DNA of 64,000 bases from Candidatus Butyricimonas faecavium (GCA_944321125.1 CALUKD010000008.1:88199-152198), one strand, 5' to 3'. Counted from the stretch's first letter, positions 8,159 through 17,939 are shown. Notes: a model not told the origin generated them from the letters alone. Made by a program: numbers and translations.

Positions 8159-8791
8159 ATGAGATACAAAAATGTGGTTTGGGATTGGAACGGGACGTTA
8201 CTGGATGACGTGAAGATTAGTGTGGATACGATTAACGTGATGTTGGAACGGAAACATTTGGAAAAACTGACAGTTGAGGAATACCGGGCTATTTTCGGAT
8301 TTCCCGTGAAGCCTTATTATGAATTGATTGGTTTTGATTTCACACGGGATGATTGGGAGGCAGTGTCGAGAGATTTCGTAAATATTTATAATGATTTGTC
8401 GAAAGACGTGGAACTGACACCTGGGATTATTCCCGTGTTGGAGGGGATAAAGAAAAAGGGTATTCGACAATTTGTACTATCGGCATTGAAAGAAGATTTG
8501 TTGATAGGAATGTTAGGGCGATTTGGTATTCGGGAATATTTTGAGGGTGTTTGTGGGTCAAATAACATTTATGCGGATGGTAAGGTGGCACGAGGAATGG
8601 AAATGTTGCGGATGTTCCCGATCGTGCCGAGTGAGACGGTTATGGTTGGTGACACGCTACATGATGCAGAAGTGGCAGAGGCTTTGGGCTTTGATTTTAG
8701 GTTATATGCCGGAGGGCATAATAGTAGGGAGCGATTGGAAAAGAAAGGGATTGTGTTACAACGGATGGAACAACTTTTGCTGGAAGATTAA
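8159..8791 (+). CDS. HAD-superfamily phosphatase (phosphoglycolate phosphatase-like)
   Basis: 210 residues, HAD subfamily IA layout: motif I WDWNGTLLDD at the N-terminus, a helical cap, motif II FVLSALK, motif III Lys and motif IV VMVGDTLHDAEVA. Motif I has Asn at the second acidic position (DWN instead of DxD); the nucleophile Asp is kept. The expected activity is dephosphorylation of a small phosphometabolite in the cytoplasm. It follows the thioesterase by 28 nt and is convergent with the ECF sigma gene, whose stop is only 7 nt away, with no clear terminator between. Confidence 0.83.
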   Translation: MRYKNVVWDWNGTLLDDVKISVDTINVMLERKHLEKLTVEEYRAIFGFPVKPYYELIGFDFTRDDWEAVSRDFVNIYNDLSKDVELTPGIIPVLEGIKKKGIRQFVLSALKEDLLIGMLGRFGIREYFEGVCGSNNIYADGKVARGMEMLRMFPIVPSETVMVGDTLHDAEVAEALGFDFRLYAGGHNSRERLEKKGIVLQRMEQLLLED

Positions 8792-8798
8792 TACTGAT

Positions 8799-9359
8799 TT
8801 ATATTCCGAACAGAATAGATTTTAAGTTATTTCTGAGGATGGATAATGCTCGTTGGAAATGGGTCTTCACGGTTGTTTCTGCAATGTTCATTTGTTCGGC
8901 GATTTCACGGACCTTTTTCTTTTCTACGACGTGTAGTAAGAGAACTTCCCGTTGTTTTTCTGGTAAAGAATTCAATATATATTCCAGCCGTTCATGGATG
9001 TCTTCATCAATTTCCGGGTCTTCAATACTAGAGAATAACATGGCTTCAATGATTTTATCTTGATGTTTGTATTGAATATTTAGGGAACGGAGATAGTTCA
9101 AACAATTATTTTTGACAATACCTAATAAGTAATAAAATACTGGTTGAGTTTCGTTGTAACGTTCGGGGTGAGACCATAGGGAAAGAAAAGCATCTTGCAC
9201 AAGGTCTTCGGCGTCATCCCAGTCGTAGAGATAACGCATGGCGTATTGTTGCAGCTTGTTAAAAGACGTTCGGTATAGTTCGTGAAAAGCCTCTTGATCG
9301 TGTTTTTTGATCAAGTGTCCCAAGTCGTCTTGTACAGTAAACTGATTCATTGTTGACAT
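8799..9359 (-). CDS. ECF RNA polymerase sigma factor of the 9465-22821 locus
   Basis: 186 residues. Region 2 (about residues 25-90) has AEDLVQDAFLSLW; region 4 (about 125-180) has LPEKQREVLLLHV and the helix-turn-helix IAEQMNIAETTVKTHFQRA. There is no region 1 or 3, as expected for ECF factors. It is divergent from the fecR-type gene 105 nt away, an arrangement in which FecR transmits a signal from the SusC receptor through the membrane to release or activate the sigma factor. It is therefore the probable activator of the SusC/SusD operon to its right. A TATCTTTG element lies upstream on the minus strand (about 9374), without an obvious -33 box. Confidence 0.92.
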   Translation of the reverse strand: MSTMNQFTVQDDLGHLIKKHDQEAFHELYRTSFNKLQQYAMRYLYDWDDAEDLVQDAFLSLWSHPERYNETQPVFYYLLGIVKNNCLNYLRSLNIQYKHQDKIIEAMLFSSIEDPEIDEDIHERLEYILNSLPEKQREVLLLHVVEKKKVREIAEQMNIAETTVKTHFQRALSILRNNLKSILFGI

Positions 9360-9464
9360 CTTATTTCGGACAAAGATAAATTTTTTTTTGGTATCGTGTC
9401 ATCTGTTTTTGAATCTCGTGTTAATTAGGAGTAAAATGCAACGTTTGATTAAGGATGTTGACTT

Positions 9465-10640
9465 ATGGATAAGAAAATTAATATTAGCTGGGACATTTTG
9501 GTAAAAAAGGTACGATGGGGGCTGACACCGGAGGAAGAGAGAGCTTTTCAGAAATGGCTGGCTCAAGATAAAAGTCATGAAGTATATTTTGAACGAGTGC
9601 GAAAGGTTTGGGATGCTGATGAACCGACCTCTTCTTTGAAGTCGAATTTAGCTAGGGTGATGACACGTTTCGATGCTTATGTGGAAAAAGAGAAAGAACT
9701 TCGTCGTCACCGGATGATGCGCAACGTGTATAGGTATGTAGCTTGTTTACTGGTGATTTTGATCGTGGGAGGAGGAATGTATTTTTTTTACCAGAATGAT
9801 GAGCCAGTTGAAGTGGAGCCCAAGCTGGCCCAAGAGATACTTCCGGGAGGGAATAGGGCAATTATTCTTTTGGCAGACGGAGAAAAGGTGGACGTGGAGT
9901 GGCTGGCTGATTCTAACCGTTATAAGGTAGACGGGGTTGAAGTCACGACGGAAGAGGGGAAGATTCGATACATAGAAAAAAGTAATGCGAAAGTGGAGTA
10001 TAACACGATCATGATCCCAAGGGGTGGAGAGTATCAAGTGGAGTTGAGTGATGGGACAAAGGTTTGGTTAAATGCAGAGACTCAATTAAGAATTCCGACA
10101 ACGTTCGTGGGGACCGAGAGAAGGGTGTTTTTAAAAGGAGAGGCTTATTTTGATGTGACGAAGAATGATAAACAACCTTTTATCGTAGAGACAGATCTAG
10201 GAGAGGTAAAGGTATACGGGACACAGTTTAACGTGAAATTTTATCCCGAAGAGAAGGAGATAAAGGCCACGCTAGTAGAAGGAAATATCGGTTTTAGGAG
10301 CGAACAAGTGGCAGAATTGAAAATAAAACCGGGGTATCAGTTGAGATTAGCGGAGGGGGCTAAAAAACCGGAAGTGAAACCTGTGAAAATTTATAATGAG
10401 ATCGCATGGAAGAATAGGATGTTTTGTTTTGAGAGCGAGAGATTGGAAAGTATTATGATCAAGTTGGAAAGGTGGTATAACGTGGATGTCGTTTTCGAAG
10501 ACCCGACATTGAAAAACTTTAAGTTTTCGGGAAATCTGAATCGCTATGATAATATTGACAAGATATTACACTTTTTTGAAGAAGTGTTCGATGTTAAATT
10601 TGTTGTGGAAGGACATACGATAAAAGTAATGCGAAAATAA
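9465..10640 (+). CDS. FecR-family transmembrane anti-sigma factor
   Basis: 391 residues. A cytoplasmic N-terminal segment (about residues 1-88, with EEERAFQKWLAQD, typical of DUF4880-like FecR N-termini) is followed by one membrane helix (about 89-109), the periplasmic FecR domain (about 180-275, with IMIPRGGEYQVELSDGTKVWLNAET) and a C-terminal STN-like DUF4974 domain (about 315-391). It should contact the STN domain of the downstream SusC and regulate the divergently encoded ECF sigma factor. SusC begins 88 nt downstream, with a 9-bp hairpin between. Confidence 0.92.
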   Translation: MDKKINISWDILVKKVRWGLTPEEERAFQKWLAQDKSHEVYFERVRKVWDADEPTSSLKSNLARVMTRFDAYVEKEKELRRHRMMRNVYRYVACLLVILIVGGGMYFFYQNDEPVEVEPKLAQEILPGGNRAIILLADGEKVDVEWLADSNRYKVDGVEVTTEEGKIRYIEKSNAKVEYNTIMIPRGGEYQVELSDGTKVWLNAETQLRIPTTFVGTERRVFLKGEAYFDVTKNDKQPFIVETDLGEVKVYGTQFNVKFYPEEKEIKATLVEGNIGFRSEQVAELKIKPGYQLRLAEGAKKPEVKPVKIYNEIAWKNRMFCFESERLESIMIKLERWYNVDVVFEDPTLKNFKFSGNLNRYDNIDKILHFFEEVFDVKFVVEGHTIKVMRK

Positions 10641-10646
10641 AAAAGC

Positions 10647-10690
10647 AGAGAATGCATTCTTTGGTCGGCAAACTTTAGATGGCATTCTCT
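10647..10690 (+). promoter_or_regulatory. Hairpin between fecR and susC
   Basis: AGAGAATGC (10647-10655) pairs with GCATTCTCT (10682-10690) around a 26-nt loop. There is no T run after it, so it is more likely an mRNA processing or stability element, or an operator, than a terminator. It lies just before the SusC gene (10729). Confidence 0.45.
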
Positions 10691-10728
10691 ACACGGTGAT
10701 TAATATTAACAATTAATTTTACAAATGT

Positions 10729-13700
10729 ATGAAAAAAAGGACACGTGACAGGCATGTGCGGTCTGTATTTTTACAAAAAATTTTACTGGTAGTATTTTTA
10801 ATGTTCTCTTTTTCGTTGTCTTATGCGGGGAGAGAGGACTCAACGAAACTGGTTAATTTTACGGTGAAATCAGAGTCATTGAATAATGCCTTGATCAAGT
10901 TTAAAGATTTGACGGGAGTGCAGATTCTTTTTAATGAAGAGCTTTTGGGTGATAAGGCTTGTAAGGATTTGAATCTGGTGAATGTTACCGTTGATGTCGC
11001 TCTTGGAAAAATTCTGGAAGGAAGTGGATTCGTGTATTCTAAGGTTGACGGGGTTTACGTGGTAAAAAGAGCCCCGGAAGAAAAAGATGTACAAGTGACT
11101 CCCCGAGTGTTCACCGGAGAGGTTGTTGACGTGAATGGGGAGCCTTTACCGGGGGTAACGGTTGTTGTGAAGGGAACTACTTTTGGAGGGGCAACGGATG
11201 TGGATGGGAAATTCGAGTTGTCACTTACCTTGGAAGGTGAAGTTACCTTAGTATTTTCGTTCGTGGGGATGGAAAGCCAAGAAATTGTGGTGAAGGATCA
11301 AAAGCCATTGCGGGTGGTCCTAAAGGAGAGTACTGAGAATTTGGAGGAAGTGGTGGTTACCGGTGTGTTCGAACGTAGGGCAGAAAGTTTTACAGGATCA
11401 GCAACAACAGTTACTCGGAAGGAATTGTTGAAACGGGGAAATCAAAATTTGATTCAGAGTTTAAGGAATATGGATCCGGCGTTGAATATTTCTCAAAATT
11501 TGTCTTTTGGTTCGGATCCGAATAGGTTGCCGGACATGGAATTACGGGGAACTTCTTCGTTCCCGGATATTAGAGGACAGTACTCGTCGAATCCGAATTT
11601 GCCTTTGTTTATTTTGGATGGTTTCGAGACAACCTTGGAAAAGGTGATCGATTTGGATATTAATCGGATTGAAAGTGTTACTTTGTTGAAAGATGCAGCT
11701 GCAAAAGCAATCTATGGTTCTAAGGCTGCAAATGGGGTAATGGTTATCGAAACCGTACGCGTACAATCCGGGGAGTTACGGGTGAATTATATCGGTTCTT
11801 TGAATCTGGAAATGCCTGATTTGAGTAGTTACAATTTGTGTAACGCTAGAGAGAAATTAGATTTGGAATACAAGTTGGGTGCTTACAATGGAACAACGCC
11901 TAAGCAGGATTTTGAGAAAAAGCAATTGTATTATCAAAATCTAGAAGAAGTGGAGAAAGGGGTAAATACGGATTGGTTGTCGAAACCTTTACGTAATGGA
12001 GTCGGACATAAACATACGTTGAATTTTGAGGTCGGTACAAGTGAATTGAGAGTAGGGGTAGATCTTTCTTATAATAATATCGAGGGGGTTATGAAGGGTT
12101 CTAATCGTAACACGATAGGAGGAGGATTCACCGTAATCTATCAATATAAAAAGTTATTGTTTCGGAATCAGTTCTCGTTTTCAACCACAAAGTCAGAAGA
12201 TTCTCCATATGGTGAATTCTCTGAATATGCCAAGTTGAATGCTTATTGGCGTCCTTATAACGAGGATGGAACATTGAGAAAATATTTGGGGGTCGGTCCT
12301 GTGTTTTCGGAAAAAGTGTATAACCCTTTATATAATGCCACAATAAATACGACATATAAGAAGAATTATACAGATTATACGAATAATACTTATTTGGAAT
12401 GGAATATTCAGCCGGGGATGAAGCTTGTAGGACGTGTTGGTTTGACAAATAGGATTAGCGGGGGAGAAGAGTTTTTGCCGGGAAGTCATTTGAAATTTAT
12501 AAATACGGCAGAGGATGATTTTTTCAAACGAGGAAGTTATAAGCAAACTTACGGAAAATCATTTTCTGTAAGTTCGGATATAAACTTGAATTATTCTCAT
12601 AATTGGGATAAACATATTTTGTTTGCTAATTTGGGTGCTAATATTCGTAGTAGTAATTCAGAAGAATACATCCATTCTGCAGTTGGTTTTCCGAATGATA
12701 AAATGGATAATATCATTTTTGCAAAGCAATACGCTGACAATTCAAAGCCAACGGGAAGCGAGTCTATTGACAGGGAAGTGGGAGCTTTGTTGGCCGTGAA
12801 CTATTCATACGATGATCGTTATTTAGCAGACTTTTCGTTGAGGGCAAGTGCTTCTTCCCAGTTTGGATCAGATAATCGGTGGGGAACTTTCTGGTCTGCC
12901 GGTTTGGGATGGAACATGCATAACGAGGCTTTCTTTAAGGAATCTGGTGTGGTAAGACAATTGCGATTGAGAGCATCTATGGGATATACAGGTTCTCAGA
13001 ACTTTAATTCATACCAAGGGATGTTATTGTATAATTACTTCACGGATGATTCTTATCTGGATTTTATCGGAACTTATTTGGAAGGGTTGGCTAACAGCAA
13101 ATTAAAATGGCAGCAGAAATTTGATACAAACTATGGTATTGATGTGAATTTATGGGGGCGTTTGAACATGAAGTTTGATTACTATCGTTCGGTAACCAAT
13201 AATTTGTTGACCGATATTACGACTCCACCTTCTTTGGGATTTACCAGTTACAAAGATAATTTAGGTAAGTTGTTAAATACCGGGTACGAGTTTAATATAA
13301 ATTATTTGGTACTTTCTCGTCCGGAAGATCGGATGTCATTAAACGTGTTTGTTGCCGGAACTTCCAACAAGAACAAGATAAAGGAAATTTCTAATTCATT
13401 GAGTTCGCTGACGAGTTCGCAAGATAAAGAAGCTGCTACATCAAACAAACCTTTCGTGCGTTTTGTCGAGGGGCAATCTTTGAATGCAATCTGGGCCGTT
13501 CGTTCTAAGGGCATAGATCCATCTAGTGGTAAGGAAGTTTTTGTACGTCCTGACGGGATATTGACAGATACGTGGTCTGCTTTGGATCAAGTGGTTTGTG
13601 GAGATACCGAACCGAAGTTAATGGGAAATGTTGGTTTTACTTTTGAATATAAGGGATTATCTGTGTCTTTCACCGGATTGTATCGTATCGGTGAGTATAT

Positions 13701-14067
13701 GTATAATCAAACTTTGGTGGATAAGGTTGAAAATGCACAGTTGAATTATAATGTGGATAAACGTGCTTATTATGATGCATGGATGAAAGAGGGGGATAAT
13801 GTACAATTCAAGAGTATCGGGGCTTGGAACAAACCGACTCAAGCAACTTCCCGTTTTGTCCAGAAATTAAATGAATTCGATTTTTCGGCATTGTCGATCG
13901 GGTATGATTTTTATCGGTTTGGATTTGTGGAGAAATGTGGTTTGGAAAGATTACAGTTGCAATTTAATATGAATGATATAGGTAAAATATCTTCAGTCCA
14001 GATAGAACGGGGAACTTCATATCCTTTTGCCCGGTATTGTTCGTTTACGTTGAATGTTAATTTTTAA
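10729..14067 (+). CDS. SusC/RagA TonB-linked outer membrane receptor with STN domain
   Basis: 1112 residues. Signal peptide (about 1-33, ending LSYA); STN domain (about 45-108, signalling to FecR); carboxypeptidase-regulatory-like domain (about 125-200, GEPLPGVTVVVKGTTFGG); TonB box-like LEEVVVTGVF; plug (about 215-340, with the SusC-typical LLKDAAAKAIYGSKAANGV); then the beta-barrel ending in the aromatic-final SFTLNVNF. It imports an oligomeric substrate across the outer membrane with its SusD partner 11 nt downstream. No glycosidase is encoded in this operon; the linked enzymes are an exopeptidase and thiol reductases, so peptides are the more likely cargo. Confidence 0.95.
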   Translation: MKKRTRDRHVRSVFLQKILLVVFLMFSFSLSYAGREDSTKLVNFTVKSESLNNALIKFKDLTGVQILFNEELLGDKACKDLNLVNVTVDVALGKILEGSGFVYSKVDGVYVVKRAPEEKDVQVTPRVFTGEVVDVNGEPLPGVTVVVKGTTFGGATDVDGKFELSLTLEGEVTLVFSFVGMESQEIVVKDQKPLRVVLKESTENLEEVVVTGVFERRAESFTGSATTVTRKELLKRGNQNLIQSLRNMDPALNISQNLSFGSDPNRLPDMELRGTSSFPDIRGQYSSNPNLPLFILDGFETTLEKVIDLDINRIESVTLLKDAAAKAIYGSKAANGVMVIETVRVQSGELRVNYIGSLNLEMPDLSSYNLCNAREKLDLEYKLGAYNGTTPKQDFEKKQLYYQNLEEVEKGVNTDWLSKPLRNGVGHKHTLNFEVGTSELRVGVDLSYNNIEGVMKGSNRNTIGGGFTVIYQYKKLLFRNQFSFSTTKSEDSPYGEFSEYAKLNAYWRPYNEDGTLRKYLGVGPVFSEKVYNPLYNATINTTYKKNYTDYTNNTYLEWNIQPGMKLVGRVGLTNRISGGEEFLPGSHLKFINTAEDDFFKRGSYKQTYGKSFSVSSDINLNYSHNWDKHILFANLGANIRSSNSEEYIHSAVGFPNDKMDNIIFAKQYADNSKPTGSESIDREVGALLAVNYSYDDRYLADFSLRASASSQFGSDNRWGTFWSAGLGWNMHNEAFFKESGVVRQLRLRASMGYTGSQNFNSYQGMLLYNYFTDDSYLDFIGTYLEGLANSKLKWQQKFDTNYGIDVNLWGRLNMKFDYYRSVTNNLLTDITTPPSLGFTSYKDNLGKLLNTGYEFNINYLVLSRPEDRMSLNVFVAGTSNKNKIKEISNSLSSLTSSQDKEAATSNKPFVRFVEGQSLNAIWAVRSKGIDPSSGKEVFVRPDGILTDTWSALDQVVCGDTEPKLMGNVGFTFEYKGLSVSFTGLYRIGEYMYNQTLVDKVENAQLNYNVDKRAYYDAWMKEGDNVQFKSIGAWNKPTQATSRFVQKLNEFDFSALSIGYDFYRFGFVEKCGLERLQLQFNMNDIGKISSVQIERGTSYPFARYCSFTLNVNF

Positions 14068-14078
14068 GAAATCTGAAG

Positions 14079-15539
14079 ATGAAAAAGAGAATTATATACA
14101 GTGTATTACTGATTCTGACCGTACTGTTAAGTTCTTGCGAGTCATGGTTGGACGTGGAACCTCGTACAAAGGTGAAATCTGATGATTTGTTTGAAACAGA
14201 GGCCGGTTTTAAGGATGCTTTGATTGGGGCTTATACGTTGATGAAAGCAGAGGCTCTTTACGGGCGTGAATTAACTTACGGGTTTATCGATGCTGTGACA
14301 GGTCCTTATGCCGCTTATAATAACAAGGTGTATAATGAAGTCGCACAATGGAAATATCTGACTAGTACGGCCGTACGAGCACAGATTGATGCAATATGGA
14401 GTAAGATGTACAATATGCTGGCGAACGTAAATAATCTATTGGATAATATTGATAAGCGTCAATCCGTTTTCACGGGTGATAATTATAATATTATTAAGGG
14501 AGAAGCATTGGGATTAAGGGCTTATATTCATTTTGACCTGTTACGTTTATTTGCATCAGCTGCCGATTTGAATAAAGAAGCAATTCCGTATGTAAAAAAC
14601 TTACAAATCGAAGTTCCTCATGTGTACACGGGTAAAGAGGTGTTGGATTTGTTGAACGAGGATATTAAGAATGCTTTGATTTGTTTGGAAAAGGATCCCA
14701 TTCGAGAAGGAAAAATGAAAGATCTTTCCGGTGATGGTTTTATGAATGCCCGTCAGATGCGTATTAATTATTTTGCGGTGAAGGCTTTGCAGGCTCGTGT
14801 TGCCATGTGGGGAGATGATTTAGAGACAGCTAAGGCGGCTGCCGGGGAGATTTTGGCAATAGCTGATGATATTTTCCCTTGGGTAACGACAAGTGCTATT
14901 TCTGCAACGGAAGATAAGGATCGAGATTTCACGTTCTCGACAGAACATATTTTTGCATTAAACGTGAAAGATTTGAAAGAATTGGCTAATACATGGTTCT
15001 TGACCGATGGGAATGGTCAACAGCTTTATTGTCAGAATTACACGATGCAACAGTGGTACGAGATCGGACGGGGAAATGCTGTTGGGGGAAATGATTATCG
15101 GGTAAATTACATTATGAAACAACAGGAGACCAGTAGTCGAGATTACGTGATTCGTAAATATTATCAACCGGATAACTATAATGTGGATTATGCCAAGAGA
15201 TTACCGATGATTCGTCGTTCTGAGATGGCATACATCATGGCTGAGTGTTTGATCGGAGAAGATGACGCAAGGGCTTTGGAGTATTTGAACGAGGTGAGAC
15301 GGCATCGGGGTATCGTGTCTGATTTGACGGATGCAAGTAAATTGCGTGACGAATTGACGAAAGAGTATGCGAAAGAGTTTCTGGCAGAAGGACAGCTTTT
15401 CTACTATTGCAAACGTAATGAGCTGACCAAATTCCCTTATGGTTACCAGACCGCAATGGAGGATAATGTTTACGTGTTGCCGAAACCGGATGATGAAATT
15501 GAGTTTGGAGACTATTACACAACAGATAATACAAAATAA
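14079..15539 (+). CDS. SusD/RagB-family substrate-binding lipoprotein
   Basis: 486 residues. Lipobox LSSC (Cys20) followed by ESWLDVEPRTKVKSDDLFET, the standard SusD N-terminus. TPR-like helices follow (GEALGLRAYIHFDLLRLFA, about residues 135-155), and the C-terminal SusD domain (LNEVRRHRGI ... LTKEYAKEFLAEGQLFYYCKR) covers about 385-460. It caps the SusC channel at the cell surface and captures substrate. It lies between SusC (11 nt) and the DUF4843 gene (7 nt), clearly co-transcribed. Substrate specificity is not predictable from sequence. Confidence 0.95.
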   Translation: MKKRIIYSVLLILTVLLSSCESWLDVEPRTKVKSDDLFETEAGFKDALIGAYTLMKAEALYGRELTYGFIDAVTGPYAAYNNKVYNEVAQWKYLTSTAVRAQIDAIWSKMYNMLANVNNLLDNIDKRQSVFTGDNYNIIKGEALGLRAYIHFDLLRLFASAADLNKEAIPYVKNLQIEVPHVYTGKEVLDLLNEDIKNALICLEKDPIREGKMKDLSGDGFMNARQMRINYFAVKALQARVAMWGDDLETAKAAAGEILAIADDIFPWVTTSAISATEDKDRDFTFSTEHIFALNVKDLKELANTWFLTDGNGQQLYCQNYTMQQWYEIGRGNAVGGNDYRVNYIMKQQETSSRDYVIRKYYQPDNYNVDYAKRLPMIRRSEMAYIMAECLIGEDDARALEYLNEVRRHRGIVSDLTDASKLRDELTKEYAKEFLAEGQLFYYCKRNELTKFPYGYQTAMEDNVYVLPKPDDEIEFGDYYTTDNTK

Positions 15540-15546
15540 GAGAATT

Positions 15547-16290
15547 ATGAATTGTTATTTTAAATATATCATGCTGGTTGTAGCCTCGATATTTACTTTG
15601 TCTTCTTGTGAAGAAAAAGAGGTAGAGGTTTACGGGGACGAGACGTATCTGGTGTTTGAAATGCCGGGTTATGGATTGAATAATACCCCTCGGGATTCAA
15701 TGGTGTTTTCTTTTCCGGCTAAAGGTGATGAATGTGTGGAAGATACCTTGTGGTTTAAAGTTCGTATTATCGGAAAATCGGTTCCATATGATCGGGAAAT
15801 CAAGTTTGTGGTGAATGAGGAAACTACCACGGCGAAGAAAGATGAAAATTATAAATTAGATCCGGTTAGTATGCCTGCTAATAGTTATACGGTAGATGTG
15901 CCTTTAGTCGTGTATCGTGCAGGTTTGAAGGATAAAAAGGTACGTCTAGAGCTGATGGTTGAGCCGAACGAGTATTTTGGTGTTGGTTTTGAGAAAACGA
16001 GTAAAGGGATCTTTTTGTGGGGAGATATGTTTATTAAACCAGATAACTGGGATTCTTCTAATTATAAGAATTGTTTCGGGGAGTTTACCGAAACCCGTTA
16101 TGCTTTCATTTTGGAGGCTTGCGGCATCGTGGAGTTACCAGATCCACAGGATCTTGTGACATTAGGGTTTTATAATGCAAAGGTTCGTGAGGCTCTTTAC
16201 GAATACAATAAAACTCATGATAAACCTCTAGAGGATGAACTTGGGTTGGTGGAATTTAACGTTTGGACCGGAGTAGGTGGTATTGGATAG
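15547..16290 (+). CDS. DUF4843 domain-containing lipoprotein
   Basis: 247 residues from the ATG at 15547. That start is chosen because it gives a clean lipoprotein signal with lipobox LSSC (Cys21) 7 nt after the SusD stop; a longer in-frame extension would run back into susD. The mature part has beta-rich domains (about residues 30-150, with YLVFEMPG and a repeated strand pattern) and a C-terminal helical end including ALYEYNKTHDKPL, resembling the partial protein at 1-466. It is a surface or periplasmic accessory of a SusC/SusD pair with unknown function. Confidence 0.83.
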   Translation: MNCYFKYIMLVVASIFTLSSCEEKEVEVYGDETYLVFEMPGYGLNNTPRDSMVFSFPAKGDECVEDTLWFKVRIIGKSVPYDREIKFVVNEETTTAKKDENYKLDPVSMPANSYTVDVPLVVYRAGLKDKKVRLELMVEPNEYFGVGFEKTSKGIFLWGDMFIKPDNWDSSNYKNCFGEFTETRYAFILEACGIVELPDPQDLVTLGFYNAKVREALYEYNKTHDKPLEDELGLVEFNVWTGVGGIG

Positions 16291-16325
16291 GAAATATGGA
16301 TGTTGATTGAATTAATTGAAAGGAT

Positions 16326-17834
16326 ATGAATAAAAATATATGGATATTGATTATGGGATTTTTCCTTTTTCAAGCTTGTTTGGATGATGAAGGAAATTAT
16401 TCCTATTCGGATTTGTTACCTATTGAGATTGATTCTTCTAAGATGGCAAATTCGTATCGAATAACCCAGTTGGATTATTTAGTCATCGATCCGGGGGTAA
16501 AGCAAGGGGAAGATGATTCGAATCTGTCTTATGAATGGAAAATTTTCCAAGAATCAAATATGCCTAATACTGAAACAGGGAAAGTTGTAAATGATATCGT
16601 TGGGCAAGAAAGGAAATTGAATTACAAGGTAACGACTCCTCCAGGTGAATATACCCTTAGTTTTACCGTAACCGATAAACAAAATGGAGTTTCCGAGGTG
16701 ATAGCCCGTAAACTTTATGTGGAATCTTTTGCTTCGGTGGGCTTGATGGTTATGCATGGTGATACTGATTCGACAGACGTAAGTATTCTAGTGAATGACA
16801 GGGTTGTTCCGGATGCAGCGATAGATGAGGTGAAACATAATATTTTCTCTATAACTAACGGTCATAGGGCTGCAGGAGCTCCGGGTATGGTTGCTTACGT
16901 GTCTAATACCCATAATGTTTATGTGTACACGAAAGGAAGTCAAGGGGGCTTTCGGACGAGAGGAAGTGATTTGGAAATATTGGATACATATGCTGATATG
17001 TTCACAGAGTCATTGGAAAGTAATGAAATCAAATTTCAAGGATATAATTCATGGAGTTATAATGATTTATTGGTTAATGATGGGAAATTGTATTTTGCTT
17101 CACAGGCTTCGACTACATTCGTAAAATTTGGTGTTCCTATTTTTGGTTTGGAATATTATGCCGAACCGTTTATTGGGACTCAAGAACGAGGATATTATTT
17201 TGGTATTTTTTATGATAGATTGCAAAGACGTTTCTTGTATATTGATGGTCAAAAATTACTTAAAACATTTAAGGAGGCCGGGGCATCAGCTGCTTTTGAC
17301 ATGAATATGGTGGGGAAAGATATGGTGTATGCAGAGCATGGTTTTGAGAAAAAATGGTATTGCGTGATGCGTGATCCGGATAATATGGCTGATTATTCTG
17401 TTTATGTGTGTGATTTTTCCAAATTTGACGATGGAAACCGAGGAAGTGGAAAATACAGTGCAAGCGGATGTACGGATATGAAAGATGCCAAGGCGTTTGC
17501 CGTGGGGAATCGAAGTGAATTACTTTATTATGCGACTGCGACAGAAATTAAGCAGTGTAATTTTAAGGATGGGGGAACTTCAACTTTGCGTTATACTCTG
17601 CCAAACGAATTGATTCAAGCGGGGTATGAAATTACGATGATGTATTTGTTTAAAGTTTCCGGTAATGTGAATGAAGGCAAACTTCTTTATGTCGGGGTTT
17701 ATAATTCAACAACAGGAGAAGGGAAATTGTTGGAATGTCCGATCGTGGAAACAAGTGGAGAGATCCTAAAAGACAAGGTTAAGACGTATGATGGATTCAA
17801 GAAGATTACTCATATGGCTTATAAATCAAAATAG
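16326..17834 (+). CDS. PKD-like family lipoprotein
   Basis: 502 residues. Lipobox FQAC (Cys18) followed by LDDEGNYSY, the same signature as the protein at 505-2124. A PKD/Ig-like part follows (about residues 45-135, LSYEWKIFQ ... YTLSFTVTDKQNGVSE), then a long beta-rich C-terminal half with FGIFYDRLQRRFLYIDG and a repeated aromatic pattern that could be a propeller. It is probably outer-membrane-anchored and part of the SusC/SusD complex. It is followed by a strong hairpin (17853-17897) before the TlpA gene. Confidence 0.8.
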   Translation: MNKNIWILIMGFFLFQACLDDEGNYSYSDLLPIEIDSSKMANSYRITQLDYLVIDPGVKQGEDDSNLSYEWKIFQESNMPNTETGKVVNDIVGQERKLNYKVTTPPGEYTLSFTVTDKQNGVSEVIARKLYVESFASVGLMVMHGDTDSTDVSILVNDRVVPDAAIDEVKHNIFSITNGHRAAGAPGMVAYVSNTHNVYVYTKGSQGGFRTRGSDLEILDTYADMFTESLESNEIKFQGYNSWSYNDLLVNDGKLYFASQASTTFVKFGVPIFGLEYYAEPFIGTQERGYYFGIFYDRLQRRFLYIDGQKLLKTFKEAGASAAFDMNMVGKDMVYAEHGFEKKWYCVMRDPDNMADYSVYVCDFSKFDDGNRGSGKYSASGCTDMKDAKAFAVGNRSELLYYATATEIKQCNFKDGGTSTLRYTLPNELIQAGYEITMMYLFKVSGNVNEGKLLYVGVYNSTTGEGKLLECPIVETSGEILKDKVKTYDGFKKITHMAYKSK

Positions 17835-17852
17835 ACATAAAGTTTAGTACTC

Positions 17853-17897
17853 TTCAGGGGGAGCATCGGCATCAGCTGCCGGTGTATTCCCGCTGAA
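17853..17897 (+). promoter_or_regulatory. Long intercistronic hairpin before TlpA/S46 genes
   Basis: Outer arms TTCAGGGGGA (17853-17862) and TTCCCGCTGAA (17887-17897) enclose inner arms CATCGGCA (17864-17871) and TGCCGGTG (17877-17884), loop TCAGC. That is about 18 pairs with one mismatch and a small bulge. No T tract follows. It separates the receptor and lipoprotein genes from the thiol reductase and peptidase genes, so differential mRNA stability is a reasonable guess. Confidence 0.6.
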
Positions 17898-17939
17898 AAT
17901 GTTCGTATATGTAAAAACTGTATTATAAAAGAGTTGAGT

